Assembly (NCBI GenBank): GCA_023390395.1
Contig: JAEWCY010000080.1
Location: 1 to 64,000, forward strand
Direction of reading: 5' to 3'
From: Pseudomonadota bacterium
Lineage (GTDB): Bacteria; Desulfobacterota; Desulfovibrionia; Desulfovibrionales; Desulfovibrionaceae
DNA: 64,000 nucleotides
Below are positions 1-7,818 of this stretch, one piece after another; positions within the stretch are counted from its first letter, which is position 1; each line of letters starts with the position of its first letter. Under the pieces are notes generated by a model. It saw only the letters and a list, made by a program, of their open reading frames with translations. It made no database searches and was not told the DNA's origin. Made by a program: the position numbers and the translations under genes.

Positions 1-1109
1 TTGTGCTTACGGTAGCCGCCCTCCGAGAGCACGCCGGCGATCAACTCGGTCGCAACCGGGCTCGGACCGCCGAAGCCTGTCGCGAGCTGGAGATCGATCA
101 GACCCTCGATCCAGTCCGCCCGGGCAGCGATGTAGCCGCAGCGAATGGAGGCCGACAGCGTCTTGGAGAAACTGCCGATCCGGATCACGCGGTCGAGACC
201 GTCGAGAACCGCGAGGCGCGGCGAGGGCTCGGGCTCGAAATCGGCGAAGATGTCGTCCTCGACGATGATGGTTTCACCGGTCGCTGCCGCGTTGAGGATG
301 CGATGCGCCACCTGCGGGGCGAGCGTCGCGCCCGTCGGGTTGTGGATCGCCGAATTGGTGATGTAGAGGCGAGGGCGCTCGGCGGCAAGCGCCGCCTCGA
401 AGGCCGCGACATCCGGCCCTGAAGGCGTATGGGGCACGCCGACCGCCCGTGCCTGATGTGCTTTCAGGAGTGCCTGGAAGTTGAAATAGCAGGGGTCGTC
501 CACCAGCACCGTATCACCGGGCTCGAGCAGGAAGCGGCAGACGAGGTCCAGGGCATGGGTGGCGGATTCGGTCAGCAGGATGCGGTCCGGCCCGGCCTCG
601 ACGCCGCTGGCGGCCAGCCGCCGGGAGAGGACCTGGCGCAGGGCGGGCAGGCCTTGGGGCGGGGCGTAGTCCGCGAGGCCGGCGGCCTCGCCTCGGGCCA
701 GGGCGCGCAGGGCCCGGCGCAGGGCCGCCTCGGGCATCCACGAGGCGGGAAGCCAGCCGCAGCCAGGCCTCAGCGCGTCGTCGCCGGCCTCCAGGGCCTG
801 GCGCGAGATCCACAGCGGATCGACCTCCCGGTCGAGCCTCGGCCCTATGGCGGCCAGGGAAAGGGGAGCCAGCGGGCCGGACACGTAAAAGCCCGAACCG
901 GGCCGCGACCGGACCAGGCCCTGGGCCGCCAGCCGTTCGTAGGCCTCCACCACGGTGGATACGGAAAGCCCCATGGCCTTCGCCTGGGCGCGCACCGAAG
1001 GCAGCCGCGCCCCGGGAAGCAGCGCGCGCGCCGCGATCCGGTCGCGGACCTGGGCCATGACGCGCGCGATCCGCGTGCCGGCGCGTCCGTCGTCCGGGTC
1101 CTTTTTCAT
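1..1109 (-). CDS. MocR/PdxR-type GntR regulator with aminotransferase domain (3' end outside window)
   Basis: The reading frame starts at an ATG whose complement is at 1107-1109 and stays open to base 1, so the C-terminus is missing. An N-terminal winged helix of the GntR type covers about residues 12-78 (LPSVRAQAKAMGLS then STVVEAYERL). It is followed by a fold-type I aminotransferase domain with the PLP-lysine motif GSFSKTLSAS, Lys316. MocR proteins are transcription factors that sense PLP or an amine; PdxR controls vitamin B6 synthesis, others control nearby transporters. The gene is divergent from an EamA exporter with about 70 bp between them, so control of that exporter is the natural inference. 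Codon choice in the downstream half (bases 1-450) looks somewhat different from the upstream half, though the frame is continuous. The ligand is unknown. Confidence 0.88.
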   Translation of the reverse strand, partial: MKKDPDDGRAGTRIARVMAQVRDRIAARALLPGARLPSVRAQAKAMGLSVSTVVEAYERLAAQGLVRSRPGSGFYVSGPLAPLSLAAIGPRLDREVDPLWISRQALEAGDDALRPGCGWLPASWMPEAALRRALRALARGEAAGLADYAPPQGLPALRQVLSRRLAASGVEAGPDRILLTESATHALDLVCRFLLEPGDTVLVDDPCYFNFQALLKAHQARAVGVPHTPSGPDVAAFEAALAAERPRLYITNSAIHNPTGATLAPQVAHRILNAAATGETIIVEDDIFADFEPEPSPRLAVLDGLDRVIRIGSFSKTLSASIRCGYIAARADWIEGLIDLQLATGFGGPSPVATELIAGVLSEGGYRKH

Positions 1110-1179
1110 CCGTTATGCTCCGATGGTCAGAACAGTTTTGCCTAATTGTGTTGGATTGTCCCTGGAAGGTCAACGCCTC

Positions 1180-2073
1180 GTGTCCGAAAGAAACGGGAAA
1201 AGCGGGGCGCGCATGGACAGGACGACCGTCGGCTGGGTCAACGGCTGCATCGGCATGGTGATTTTTTCCGGCTCGCTGCCGGCCACGCGGGCGGCGGTCA
1301 TGGGCTTCGAGCCCTTTTTCCTCACCGCGGCCCGGGCGGCCGTCGCCGGGCTCCTGGCCCTGGCGCTCCTGGTCCTGCTGCGGCAGCGGCGTCCCGACAG
1401 GCGGGACCTGCCGCCGCTTGCCGTGGTGGCCGGGGGCGTGGTCATCGGGTTCCCGCTGCTGTCGGCCCTTGCCTTGCGCCATGTCTCCGCCGCCCATTCG
1501 CTGGTTTTCATCGGCCTCCTGCCCCTGGTCACGGCCGTTTGCGGCGCGTGGCGCGGCGGCGAGCGCCCCGGCCCGGCCTTCTGGGCCTTCTCGGTCCTCG
1601 GCGGCGTCCTGGTCGCGGCCTACGCCGCCGGCCAGGGCGAAGCGTCGCTCCCGGGCGACCTCCTCATGCTCGCCGCCGTCCTCGTCTGCGGCCTGGGCTA
1701 TGCCGAAGGCGGCCGGCTTTCCCGCCGGCTCGGCGGCTGGCAGGTGATCTCCTGGGTCCTGGCGCTCTCCCTGCCCGTCACCCTCCCCCTTGCCGTGTGG
1801 GCCATGCCCCGGTCCTTCGCGGCCGTGGACGCGGCCGCCTGGGCCGGGCTGGCCTACGTGTCCCTCGGCAGCATGCTGCTCGGCTTCGTGTTCTGGTATC
1901 GCGGCCTGGCCCTTGGCGGCATCGCGGCCGTGGGGCAGCTGCAGCTGCTCCAGCCCTTCCTCGGCCTCGTGCTGGCGGCCCTGCTGCTCGATGAGGCGGT
2001 GAGCCCGGCCATGCTCGGGGCGGCGATCGGCGTCGTGGCCTGCGTGGCCGGGGCACGGAAGTTCGCCGCCTGA
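1180..2073 (+). CDS. EamA/DMT-family transporter
   Basis: A polytopic inner-membrane protein of about 297 residues with roughly ten hydrophobic segments and the two-repeat layout of the drug/metabolite transporter superfamily. The N-terminus has the family-like GWVNGCIGMVIFSGSLPATR, and the C-terminal half has LGSMLLGFVFWYRGLALG. I chose the GTG at 1180 because GGAAGG lies about 9 bases upstream; the ATG at 1213 is an equally possible start and gives 286 residues. Members export amino acids, nucleosides or other small metabolites. The substrate cannot be read from sequence. The divergent MocR-type regulator suggests an amine-containing or PLP-linked substrate, which is inference. Confidence 0.85.
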   Translation: MSERNGKSGARMDRTTVGWVNGCIGMVIFSGSLPATRAAVMGFEPFFLTAARAAVAGLLALALLVLLRQRRPDRRDLPPLAVVAGGVVIGFPLLSALALRHVSAAHSLVFIGLLPLVTAVCGAWRGGERPGPAFWAFSVLGGVLVAAYAAGQGEASLPGDLLMLAAVLVCGLGYAEGGRLSRRLGGWQVISWVLALSLPVTLPLAVWAMPRSFAAVDAAAWAGLAYVSLGSMLLGFVFWYRGLALGGIAAVGQLQLLQPFLGLVLAALLLDEAVSPAMLGAAIGVVACVAGARKFAA

Positions 2074-2126
2074 ACGCGACGCGACTTTTTTTCGGAAGTC
2101 GTGGAATAAAAAGGCGTGCAAGGCGT

Positions 2127-2672
2127 ATGTCGAGTGAACCACCTTTGCGTCACGGGGATGGGATGGACAAGGACATTGCGCTGCTCATGGCGGAAATCCC
2201 GCATCTGCGCCGGTATGCGCGGGCGCTGGCCCGCGACCCGCAGACGGCCGAGGATCTGGTGCAAAGCTGCCTGGAACGGGCGCTTCGCCGCTTCCACCAA
2301 TGGCAGCGGGACCGGCGCTTGCGCCCCTGGCTGCTGGCCATCATGCACAACCTCCATGTCAGCGCGGTTCGTCGTCGCGCCGGCGAGCCCGCGTCCGTGC
2401 CGCTGCACGAAACCATGGCCGCGGCCACGGCCGGCGACCAGGAGACGCGTCTCGACGCGAAGCGCGCGCTGGAGGCGGCGCGGGAGCTGCCGGAAGACCA
2501 GCGCCTGGCCGTCCTGCTCGTTGGCGTCGAGGAAATGAGCTACAAGGACGCGGCCGAGGTGCTCGGCATCCCCGTCGGCACCTTGATGTCCCGCCTGCAC
2601 CGCGGACGGGAGCAATTGCGCCGGCTGCTGGGACTGGCCAAGGTCGTGCCCCTGCCCCGGCGGGCGAAGTGA
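2127..2672 (+). CDS. ECF-type RNA polymerase sigma factor
   Basis: A 181-residue protein with sigma region 2 (about residues 20-80, containing DPQTAEDLVQSCLERALRRF and the WLLAIMHN segment) and region 4 (about 118-165, LPEDQRLAVLLVGVEEMSYK then AAEVLGIPVGTLMSRLHRGR). It lacks regions 1 and 3, as ECF (group 4) factors do. It should redirect RNA polymerase to a small stress or envelope regulon. An in-frame ATG at 2163 would give 169 residues and may be the true start, because neither start has a strong ribosome site. The anti-sigma gene follows after 17 bases, which supports a sigma/anti-sigma operon. A GGAAT near 2103 could be the -35 of an autoregulated promoter, but this is weak. Confidence 0.9.
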   Translation: MSSEPPLRHGDGMDKDIALLMAEIPHLRRYARALARDPQTAEDLVQSCLERALRRFHQWQRDRRLRPWLLAIMHNLHVSAVRRRAGEPASVPLHETMAAATAGDQETRLDAKRALEAARELPEDQRLAVLLVGVEEMSYKDAAEVLGIPVGTLMSRLHRGREQLRRLLGLAKVVPLPRRAK

Positions 2673-2689
2673 CCAGGGAGGACGGAACC

Positions 2690-3475
2690 ATGAGCGCCGA
2701 CCGACACCGTGCCGTGACCATCGAAGAGCTGCATGCCTACGTCGACGGGCAACTGCCTCCGGAGCGCATCCCCGAGGTCGAGGCCCATCTGCGGGCCGAT
2801 CCGCAGGCGGCGGCCCGGGTGCGCGACTACCGGGCCATCAACGCGGCCCTGCGCGCCGCCCTGGACCCGGACCTGCCGGACCCGGCCCTGCCGGAAGACG
2901 GGGACGCGCCGTCGCCTCGACCGGCCCCCCTGCCGGCGCGCCGCCGTCCGTGGCTGGGTCTGGCCATGGCGGCCGCCTTCGCCGGGCTGCTCGTCGGCGG
3001 GGCCGGGGGCTGGCTGTCGCGCGGCTACCTGCAGGGCGACGCGCCGGAGATGCAGGCGTTGGCCCGCCACGCCGCGGCGGCCTACCAGGTGTTCGCCCCG
3101 GACGTGATCCATCCCGTGGACATGGCGGAATCGGACCGGCTGGCGGCCTGGCTGTCCAACCGCATGAACATGGATTTCCCCGTGCCGGAGCTGAGCCAGG
3201 CCGGCTTCCGGCTGGTGGGCGGCCGGCTCATGGTGGGCGACGGCCGGCCGGCCGGCATGCTCATGTACGAAAACGGCCAGGGCCGGCGCATCGTGCTCTA
3301 CGTGCGCAACGACCTGCCGGCCGGCGATCCGACCAGGATGCGCCACGAAAGCACGGCCGCCGGCGTCGCCGTCTACTGGCGGGACGCGGCGGCGGGCTTC
3401 GCCCTGGCCGGCGGCTTTCCCGAGCCGGAGCTGCGCTCCATCGCCAACCTCATCCGCGCCCGGTTCACGTCGTAG
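2690..3475 (+). CDS. Membrane-anchored anti-sigma factor
   Basis: The start is the ATG at 2690 behind a GGGAGG ribosome site, 17 bases after the ECF sigma stop. The 261-residue product has a soluble N-terminal part (about 1-85) with the anti-sigma-like ELHAYVDGQLPPERIPEVEA. One transmembrane helix follows (about 90-110, LGLAMAAAFAGLLVGGAGGW), then a periplasmic domain of about 150 residues. This matches the RsiW-like anti-sigma layout in which the cytoplasmic part holds the sigma factor. The Cys/His zinc motif of the ZAS class (HxxxCxxC) is absent, so this is a zinc-free variant. The signal sensed by the periplasmic domain is unknown. Confidence 0.82.
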   Translation: MSADRHRAVTIEELHAYVDGQLPPERIPEVEAHLRADPQAAARVRDYRAINAALRAALDPDLPDPALPEDGDAPSPRPAPLPARRRPWLGLAMAAAFAGLLVGGAGGWLSRGYLQGDAPEMQALARHAAAAYQVFAPDVIHPVDMAESDRLAAWLSNRMNMDFPVPELSQAGFRLVGGRLMVGDGRPAGMLMYENGQGRRIVLYVRNDLPAGDPTRMRHESTAAGVAVYWRDAAAGFALAGGFPEPELRSIANLIRARFTS

Positions 3476-3563
3476 TCGACGGATAAATCCCGCTCCCCAG
3501 GGAATAAGGGCGGCTCCTTCGCCGTATATGTCCGTGAAGGGACGTCTTCGGCCCCACGGCGGC

Positions 3564-3591
3564 CCCGGCCCGGGAACGCTCCCGGGCCGGG
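3564..3591 (+). terminator. GC-rich hairpin between anti-sigma gene and acfC
   Basis: A perfect 12-bp inverted repeat (3564-3575 with 3580-3591) around the 4-base loop ACGC. It may terminate the sigma operon or sit in the 5' leader of the next gene. No T-run follows, so a Rho-independent terminator is not certain. Confidence 0.4.
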
Positions 3592-3634
3592 CGGCCCTGG
3601 CCGAACTTGAACGCAACAACCTCGGGAGAACACC

Positions 3635-4414
3635 ATGAACAAGATTCGGACAGCGATTGTCGGCGCGCTCGTCGCCGCCATGGCCTTCGGCGCGACGGCG
3701 GCCTTCGCCCAGGAGACGCTCTCTCTCTACGGCCCGGGCGGTCCGTATCCGGCCATGCGCGAAGCCGCCGCCGCCTTCGGCCAGGCGCGCGGCGTCCGTC
3801 TCGAAGTGACGGCCGGCCCCACCGGCAAATGGCTGGACAAGGCCAAGGGGGACGCGGACCTCATCTTCAGCGGCGCGGAGAACATGATGACCGATTTCGT
3901 CAAGGCCATGGACGGCCGCATCGACGAGGCCAGCATCACCCCGCTCTACCTGCGCCCCTCGGCCATCCTCGTCAGGCCGGGCAACCCCAAGGGGATCAAG
4001 GGCGTGGCCGACCTCTTCAAGCCCGGGCTCAAGGTCCTCGTGGTGCAGGGAGCCGGGCAAAACGGCCTGTGGGAGGACGTGGCCGGCCGCAAGGGCGACA
4101 TCCGCAGCGTCAAGGCCCTGCGCGGCAACATCGTCGCCTTCGCCGCCAACAGCGCCGAGGCGAGAAGCCTCTGGACCGAGAGGACGGACATCGACGCCTG
4201 GCTCATCTGGAACATCTGGCAGGTGGCCAACAAGGACCTGGCCTCGCTGGTGCCCACGGAAAAGGATTACACCATCTACCGGGACTGCGGCGTCGCCCTG
4301 ACCAAGCAGGGCAAGGAGAAGCCCCTGGCTAGGGAGTTCGTGGCCTTTCTCCAGTCCAAGGAAGGGGCGGCCATCTTCGCCAAGTGGGGCTGGCTGACCG
4401 ACGCGCCCCGCTGA
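3635..4414 (+). CDS. acfC: AcfC-family periplasmic substrate-binding protein
   Basis: A 259-residue exported protein. A signal peptide (about residues 1-25, ending in TAAFA before QETL) is followed by a type II periplasmic-binding fold. The family features include LYGPGGPYPAMREAA near the mature N-terminus, the TGKW and DADLIFSGAENMM stretches, and a C-terminal segment ending in FAKWGWLTD. It resembles the accessory colonization factor AcfC family, which is related to molybdate/sulfate-type binding proteins. No permease or ATPase gene is adjacent, so it may act alone as a sensor or binder. The ligand is unknown. Bounded by a GC-rich hairpin upstream and a long one downstream. Confidence 0.82.
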   Translation: MNKIRTAIVGALVAAMAFGATAAFAQETLSLYGPGGPYPAMREAAAAFGQARGVRLEVTAGPTGKWLDKAKGDADLIFSGAENMMTDFVKAMDGRIDEASITPLYLRPSAILVRPGNPKGIKGVADLFKPGLKVLVVQGAGQNGLWEDVAGRKGDIRSVKALRGNIVAFAANSAEARSLWTERTDIDAWLIWNIWQVANKDLASLVPTEKDYTIYRDCGVALTKQGKEKPLAREFVAFLQSKEGAAIFAKWGWLTDAPR

Positions 4415-4468
4415 TTCCGCCGTCCTCGCGACGGCGGGCGGGACAGGCGCGGGAAGGTCCGCGCGCAA

Positions 4469-4519
4469 GCGAGGCAGGGCAGGGGGACGGCCTGGGAAGG
4501 TCCCCCTGCCCTGCCTCGC
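4469..4519 (+). terminator. Perfect 20-bp stem hairpin after acfC
   Basis: Bases 4469-4488 and 4500-4519 are exact reverse complements around an 11-base loop. The hairpin lies 55 bases after the acfC stop. No T-run follows, so it may be a terminator for either strand, an mRNA-stabilising structure or a mobile-repeat remnant. Confidence 0.55.
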
Positions 4520-4619
4520 ACGGCGGAAGCCGCAGGCAGGCGGGATGACGCCTTGCGCGACAATGAAATGCGCAGCTGCCCGCAAGGTGCTTCGGATAGG
4601 CGGCTTCCATGAAGCAACG

Positions 4620-4711
4620 TTGAGTTTTTTTACTAGATTGCGTTTGTATTGGAATATTGTTTTCCGGGAAGCGTATATCCTTGCAGAGCATCATTTTAGC
4701 AAGGAGGCAAC
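4620..4711 (+). promoter_or_regulatory. AT-rich leader upstream of cytochrome P460
   Basis: This stretch is clearly AT-rich against a very GC-rich background and ends in the strong ribosome site AAGGAGG five bases before the ATG at 4712. A TATATC near 4674 and TTGGAA near 4649 could be promoter elements, but the spacing is long (19). A promoter is likely here; its exact boxes are uncertain. Confidence 0.35.
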
Positions 4712-5218
4712 ATGAAACGTTTCTGCGTGCTGGCTCTGGGTTTTGTCCTGGCGTTTGCGGCGGCGGTCTGGGCCGCAGACCAGACGCCCCTGTCGCCGAA
4801 CGGCCTGAAGATGCCGCCGGGCTTCGAGAACTGGGCGGTGATTTCCATCTCGCACCGTCTGGACAACAAGAGCATGCGCGTCATCCTCGGCAACGACGTC
4901 GCCGTCAAGGCCGCGCGCGACGGGCGGATCAACCCCTGGCCGGACGGGTCCGTCCTGGCCAAGGTGGTCTGGAAGGAGAAGCCCGAGGAGGGCTGGCCGG
5001 ACGCCATCGCTCCGGATGCGCTGGTGCATGCCGAATTCATGTACAAGGACAGCAAGCGGTTCGCGGCCAACGGCTCGGGTTGGGGCTGGGCGCGCTGGCT
5101 CGGCAAGGAGCGCCGGCCCTACGGCCAGGACGCCGGGGTCGAAGGCGAATGCATCCGTTGCCACGCCCCCCTGCGCGACAGGGACTGGGTCTTCACCGTT
5201 CCGGCCCCCATGCCCTGA
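4712..5218 (+). CDS. Cytochrome P460-family c-type haem protein
   Basis: A 168-residue exported protein with a signal peptide (about 1-21, ending VWA). The single haem c attachment site is CIRCH (Cys147, Cys150, His151), close to the C-terminus as in cytochrome P460. The MPPGFENWAVISISHRLDNK segment and the WPDGSVLAKVVW segment fit the P460 domain, where the conserved region lies before the CxxCH. In characterised members P460 oxidises hydroxylamine or binds NO. This protein is probably periplasmic and acts in nitrogen-oxide detoxification or small-molecule redox sensing. That role is inferred from the family only; no partner oxidoreductase is adjacent. Confidence 0.85.
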   Translation: MKRFCVLALGFVLAFAAAVWAADQTPLSPNGLKMPPGFENWAVISISHRLDNKSMRVILGNDVAVKAARDGRINPWPDGSVLAKVVWKEKPEEGWPDAIAPDALVHAEFMYKDSKRFAANGSGWGWARWLGKERRPYGQDAGVEGECIRCHAPLRDRDWVFTVPAPMP

Positions 5219-5427
5219 CCGGAACGGGCGTTGCCAACGTCGCCGGCGGGGAGGCTCCCGGAAGCCGCCCTGGCCGGCGACGGCGGGAGAGCGCCTGGGG
5301 CGAGGCGGACAGGGGCCTTTTTCGTCGCCGGGCGCGGGCGACGCGACAGCGCCTCGCCGCCCCGGCCGGCGCGACGAGGCGGACACCAAGCGCCGGGTTG
5401 GCGACCAGCCCGGGCGGAGCCGTTTCC

Positions 5428-7665
5428 ATGCAGCATCGGCGTATCTTTTCCAGGCCCTTGTCCTTCCGCAACTCCCTCCTCATCGTGCTGGCGTCGCTCG
5501 GCGTGGTGTTTTCGCTTGTGGGGGCGACCGTCATCGGCCTGCTTTCCCGCAGCGAACTGGAGCGCACGACGGGCGACTACCTGGAAGACCTCGCCTTCCA
5601 GATGGCCGACAAATTCGACCGGGGCATGTTCGAACGGCAGCGGGAGATCGTGCTGCTGGCGCGCCGCTCCGTGCTGCGGGACGCGGCCACGCCGGCGGCC
5701 CGCAAACGGGCCGTGTTGGAGGACGCCAAGGCGACGCTTCCCATCCATGCCTGGATCGCCGTGGTCTCGCCCGAGGGGCGGGTGGTCGCAGCCACCGGAG
5801 GCGTCTTGGAAGGGCAGGACATTTCCGAGCGCCCCTGGTTCCAGCCCGGGCTCAAGGGGCCTTACGTGGGCGACGTGCACAGCGGGGCGCTCCTGGCCGG
5901 CTGCCTTCCGTCGCCGGCGGACGGCAACCTCCGCTTCGTCGACGTGGCCGCCCCCCTTTTGTCCGAAGACGGCCGCCTGGTCGGCGTGCTGTGCTCGCAC
6001 CTCACCTGGGAATGGGCCAGGGAGGTCGAGGAGTCGCTTTTTCGCGACCTGAAGCGCGGGCGCGACATCGAGCTGTTCGTCTACAGCGGCGCGGGCGAGC
6101 CGCTGCTCGTGCCCGCGGGCTCCCGTCCCGGGCAGTGGCCCCGCCTCGACGTTCTCTATCCGGGCCGGCGCAACGCGGCGGGAAACGCCGTGCTGCGCTG
6201 GCCCGACGGCGAATATGTCACCGGCTTCGCCCCGGAAGGCGGCTACCGCGACTATCCCGGGCTGGGCTGGACCGTGCTCGCCAGGCAGAAGGCCGCCGTG
6301 GCCTTCGCCCCGGCCCAGGCCCTTCTCGTCAGGGCGCTTTTCGTCGGCGGGGCCATCGGCCTGCTGGCCGTGCTGCACGGGCTTGTCGCCTCCGGGCGGC
6401 TGACGCGCCCGCTGGCCTCCATCAGCCGGGCGGCCGAGGCGATCCGCCGGGGCGATCTGGGCGTGCGCATCCCCGTGCTCGACAGCCCGGCGGAGCTGGC
6501 CGCCCTGTCGCAGTCCCTGGGCGCCCTCGTGGCCGCGCTGCTCTCCAAGAACCAGGCCTTGTCCGCCGCGCGCGCGTCCCTGGAGGAAAAGGTCCGGGAA
6601 CGCACGGCCGCGTTGCTCAACAACCAGCAATTGCTGCTGCAGACGCAACGCATCGGCAAGGTCGGCGGCTGGACGCGCAACAGGGACGGCACGTCGCGGC
6701 AGTGGACGGCGGAAACCTTCCGGTTGCTGCGCCTGCCCGAGGGCCCGACCCCGGATGCGCGCATCGTGGGCATGCTGTTCGCGCCCTCGGACCAACGGCT
6801 CCTCGAAGACGCCATGGAAAAAGCCTGGGGCACCGGCGAAACCTTCGACCTGGACCTGCAGCTCGCGGATCGCGGCCAGGGACGCCGCTGGCTGCGCGTC
6901 ATGGGCAAGCGGGACGTGGCGCAAGGTCCCCCCGCCCTCTCGGGCATCGTGCAGGACGTCACGGACCAGGTCCTCTTGAAGGAACTGCACGAGGACATGG
7001 ACCGCATCGCCCGCCACGACCTGAAGTCCCCCCTCAACGGCATCGTCACGCTGCCGCAATTGATGCTGGAAGACCCCAACCTCACGGACGAGCAGCGAGA
7101 ATACCTCAAGATGATCCGCGAGGCCGGCGTCGGCATGCTCGACATGATCAACCTTTCCCTGGCCCTGTTCCGCATGGAGCAGGGGACGTACGCCGTGTCG
7201 CCGCGATCGGTGGACATGCTCGAACTGCTGCGTCGGGTGCTCGGCGACCAGACCGGCCTGATCCGTTCCAAGGGCTTGTCCGTGAGCGTGGCGTTGGAGG
7301 GCCGGCCCGTCGACGAAACGACGCAGGGTTTCGCCCTGGCGGAAGAGGTATTGAGCTACGCCCTGCTCGCCAATCTGGTCAAAAACGCCCTGGAGGCCAT
7401 GCCCGCCGGCGGTACGCTGCACGTCAACCTGAGCCGGAGACAGGATTTCTACGTCGCCTTGCGCAATGGGGGCGAAGTCCCGGCCGCGATTCGCGACAAG
7501 GTCTTCCAGAAATACGTCACCGGCGGGAAACAGGGCGGAACCGGACTCGGCATGTACTCCGCCAGGCTCATGGCCAGGACCATGGGGGGGGACTTGCTGC
7601 TCGACGCGTCGGAACCGGGCCACACGACCCTGCATCTCCGACTGCCGTTGCCCAAGGCCTCGTAG
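5428..7665 (+). CDS. Membrane sensor histidine kinase (Cache-HAMP-PAS-HisKA-HATPase)
   Basis: The start is the ATG at 5428; upstream open frame has no protein character. The 745-residue protein has a first transmembrane helix (about 14-36), a periplasmic Cache-like sensor domain (about 40-285) and a second helix (about 295-320). Then come HAMP (about 322-375), a coiled region, a PAS-like domain (about 405-510), a HisKA-like domain with the phospho-acceptor His530 in IARHDLKSPLNGI, and a HATPase with NLVKNALEAMP and GGTGLGMYSARLMA. It should autophosphorylate in response to an external ligand. No receiver domain or response-regulator gene is beside it, so the partner lies elsewhere. A 209-bp gap separates it from the P460 gene. 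Confidence 0.9.
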   Translation: MQHRRIFSRPLSFRNSLLIVLASLGVVFSLVGATVIGLLSRSELERTTGDYLEDLAFQMADKFDRGMFERQREIVLLARRSVLRDAATPAARKRAVLEDAKATLPIHAWIAVVSPEGRVVAATGGVLEGQDISERPWFQPGLKGPYVGDVHSGALLAGCLPSPADGNLRFVDVAAPLLSEDGRLVGVLCSHLTWEWAREVEESLFRDLKRGRDIELFVYSGAGEPLLVPAGSRPGQWPRLDVLYPGRRNAAGNAVLRWPDGEYVTGFAPEGGYRDYPGLGWTVLARQKAAVAFAPAQALLVRALFVGGAIGLLAVLHGLVASGRLTRPLASISRAAEAIRRGDLGVRIPVLDSPAELAALSQSLGALVAALLSKNQALSAARASLEEKVRERTAALLNNQQLLLQTQRIGKVGGWTRNRDGTSRQWTAETFRLLRLPEGPTPDARIVGMLFAPSDQRLLEDAMEKAWGTGETFDLDLQLADRGQGRRWLRVMGKRDVAQGPPALSGIVQDVTDQVLLKELHEDMDRIARHDLKSPLNGIVTLPQLMLEDPNLTDEQREYLKMIREAGVGMLDMINLSLALFRMEQGTYAVSPRSVDMLELLRRVLGDQTGLIRSKGLSVSVALEGRPVDETTQGFALAEEVLSYALLANLVKNALEAMPAGGTLHVNLSRRQDFYVALRNGGEVPAAIRDKVFQKYVTGGKQGGTGLGMYSARLMARTMGGDLLLDASEPGHTTLHLRLPLPKAS

Positions 7666-7769
7666 AGAGGGGCAGGCGAACGCGGCGCGGCCGGCCGCAG
7701 GGGGCGATCCCGCCTGGCGTGGCGGTCCAAGAAAGGAGGGGCGGCCCGTGCCGCACGGGGCGTCGGGTG

Positions 7770-7799
7770 CGGCGGGCCTCCCGCGCGGGGGGCCCGCCG
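7770..7799. terminator. Bidirectional hairpin between convergent genes
   Basis: A 30-base inverted repeat with a GCGC loop; the arms pair over about 13 positions including one G-T. It lies between the plus-strand kinase stop and the minus-strand dehydrogenase stop, the usual place for a shared terminator. No T-run is present. Confidence 0.5.
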
Positions 7800-7818
7800 T
7801 CGCGGATCACAGCCCGCC

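Noticed and set aside
514..2142. Long minus-strand open frame opposite the EamA exporter
   Set aside because: It is antisense to a clear transporter and shifts frame relative to the MocR gene; its product is repetitive Arg/Gly/Pro-rich.
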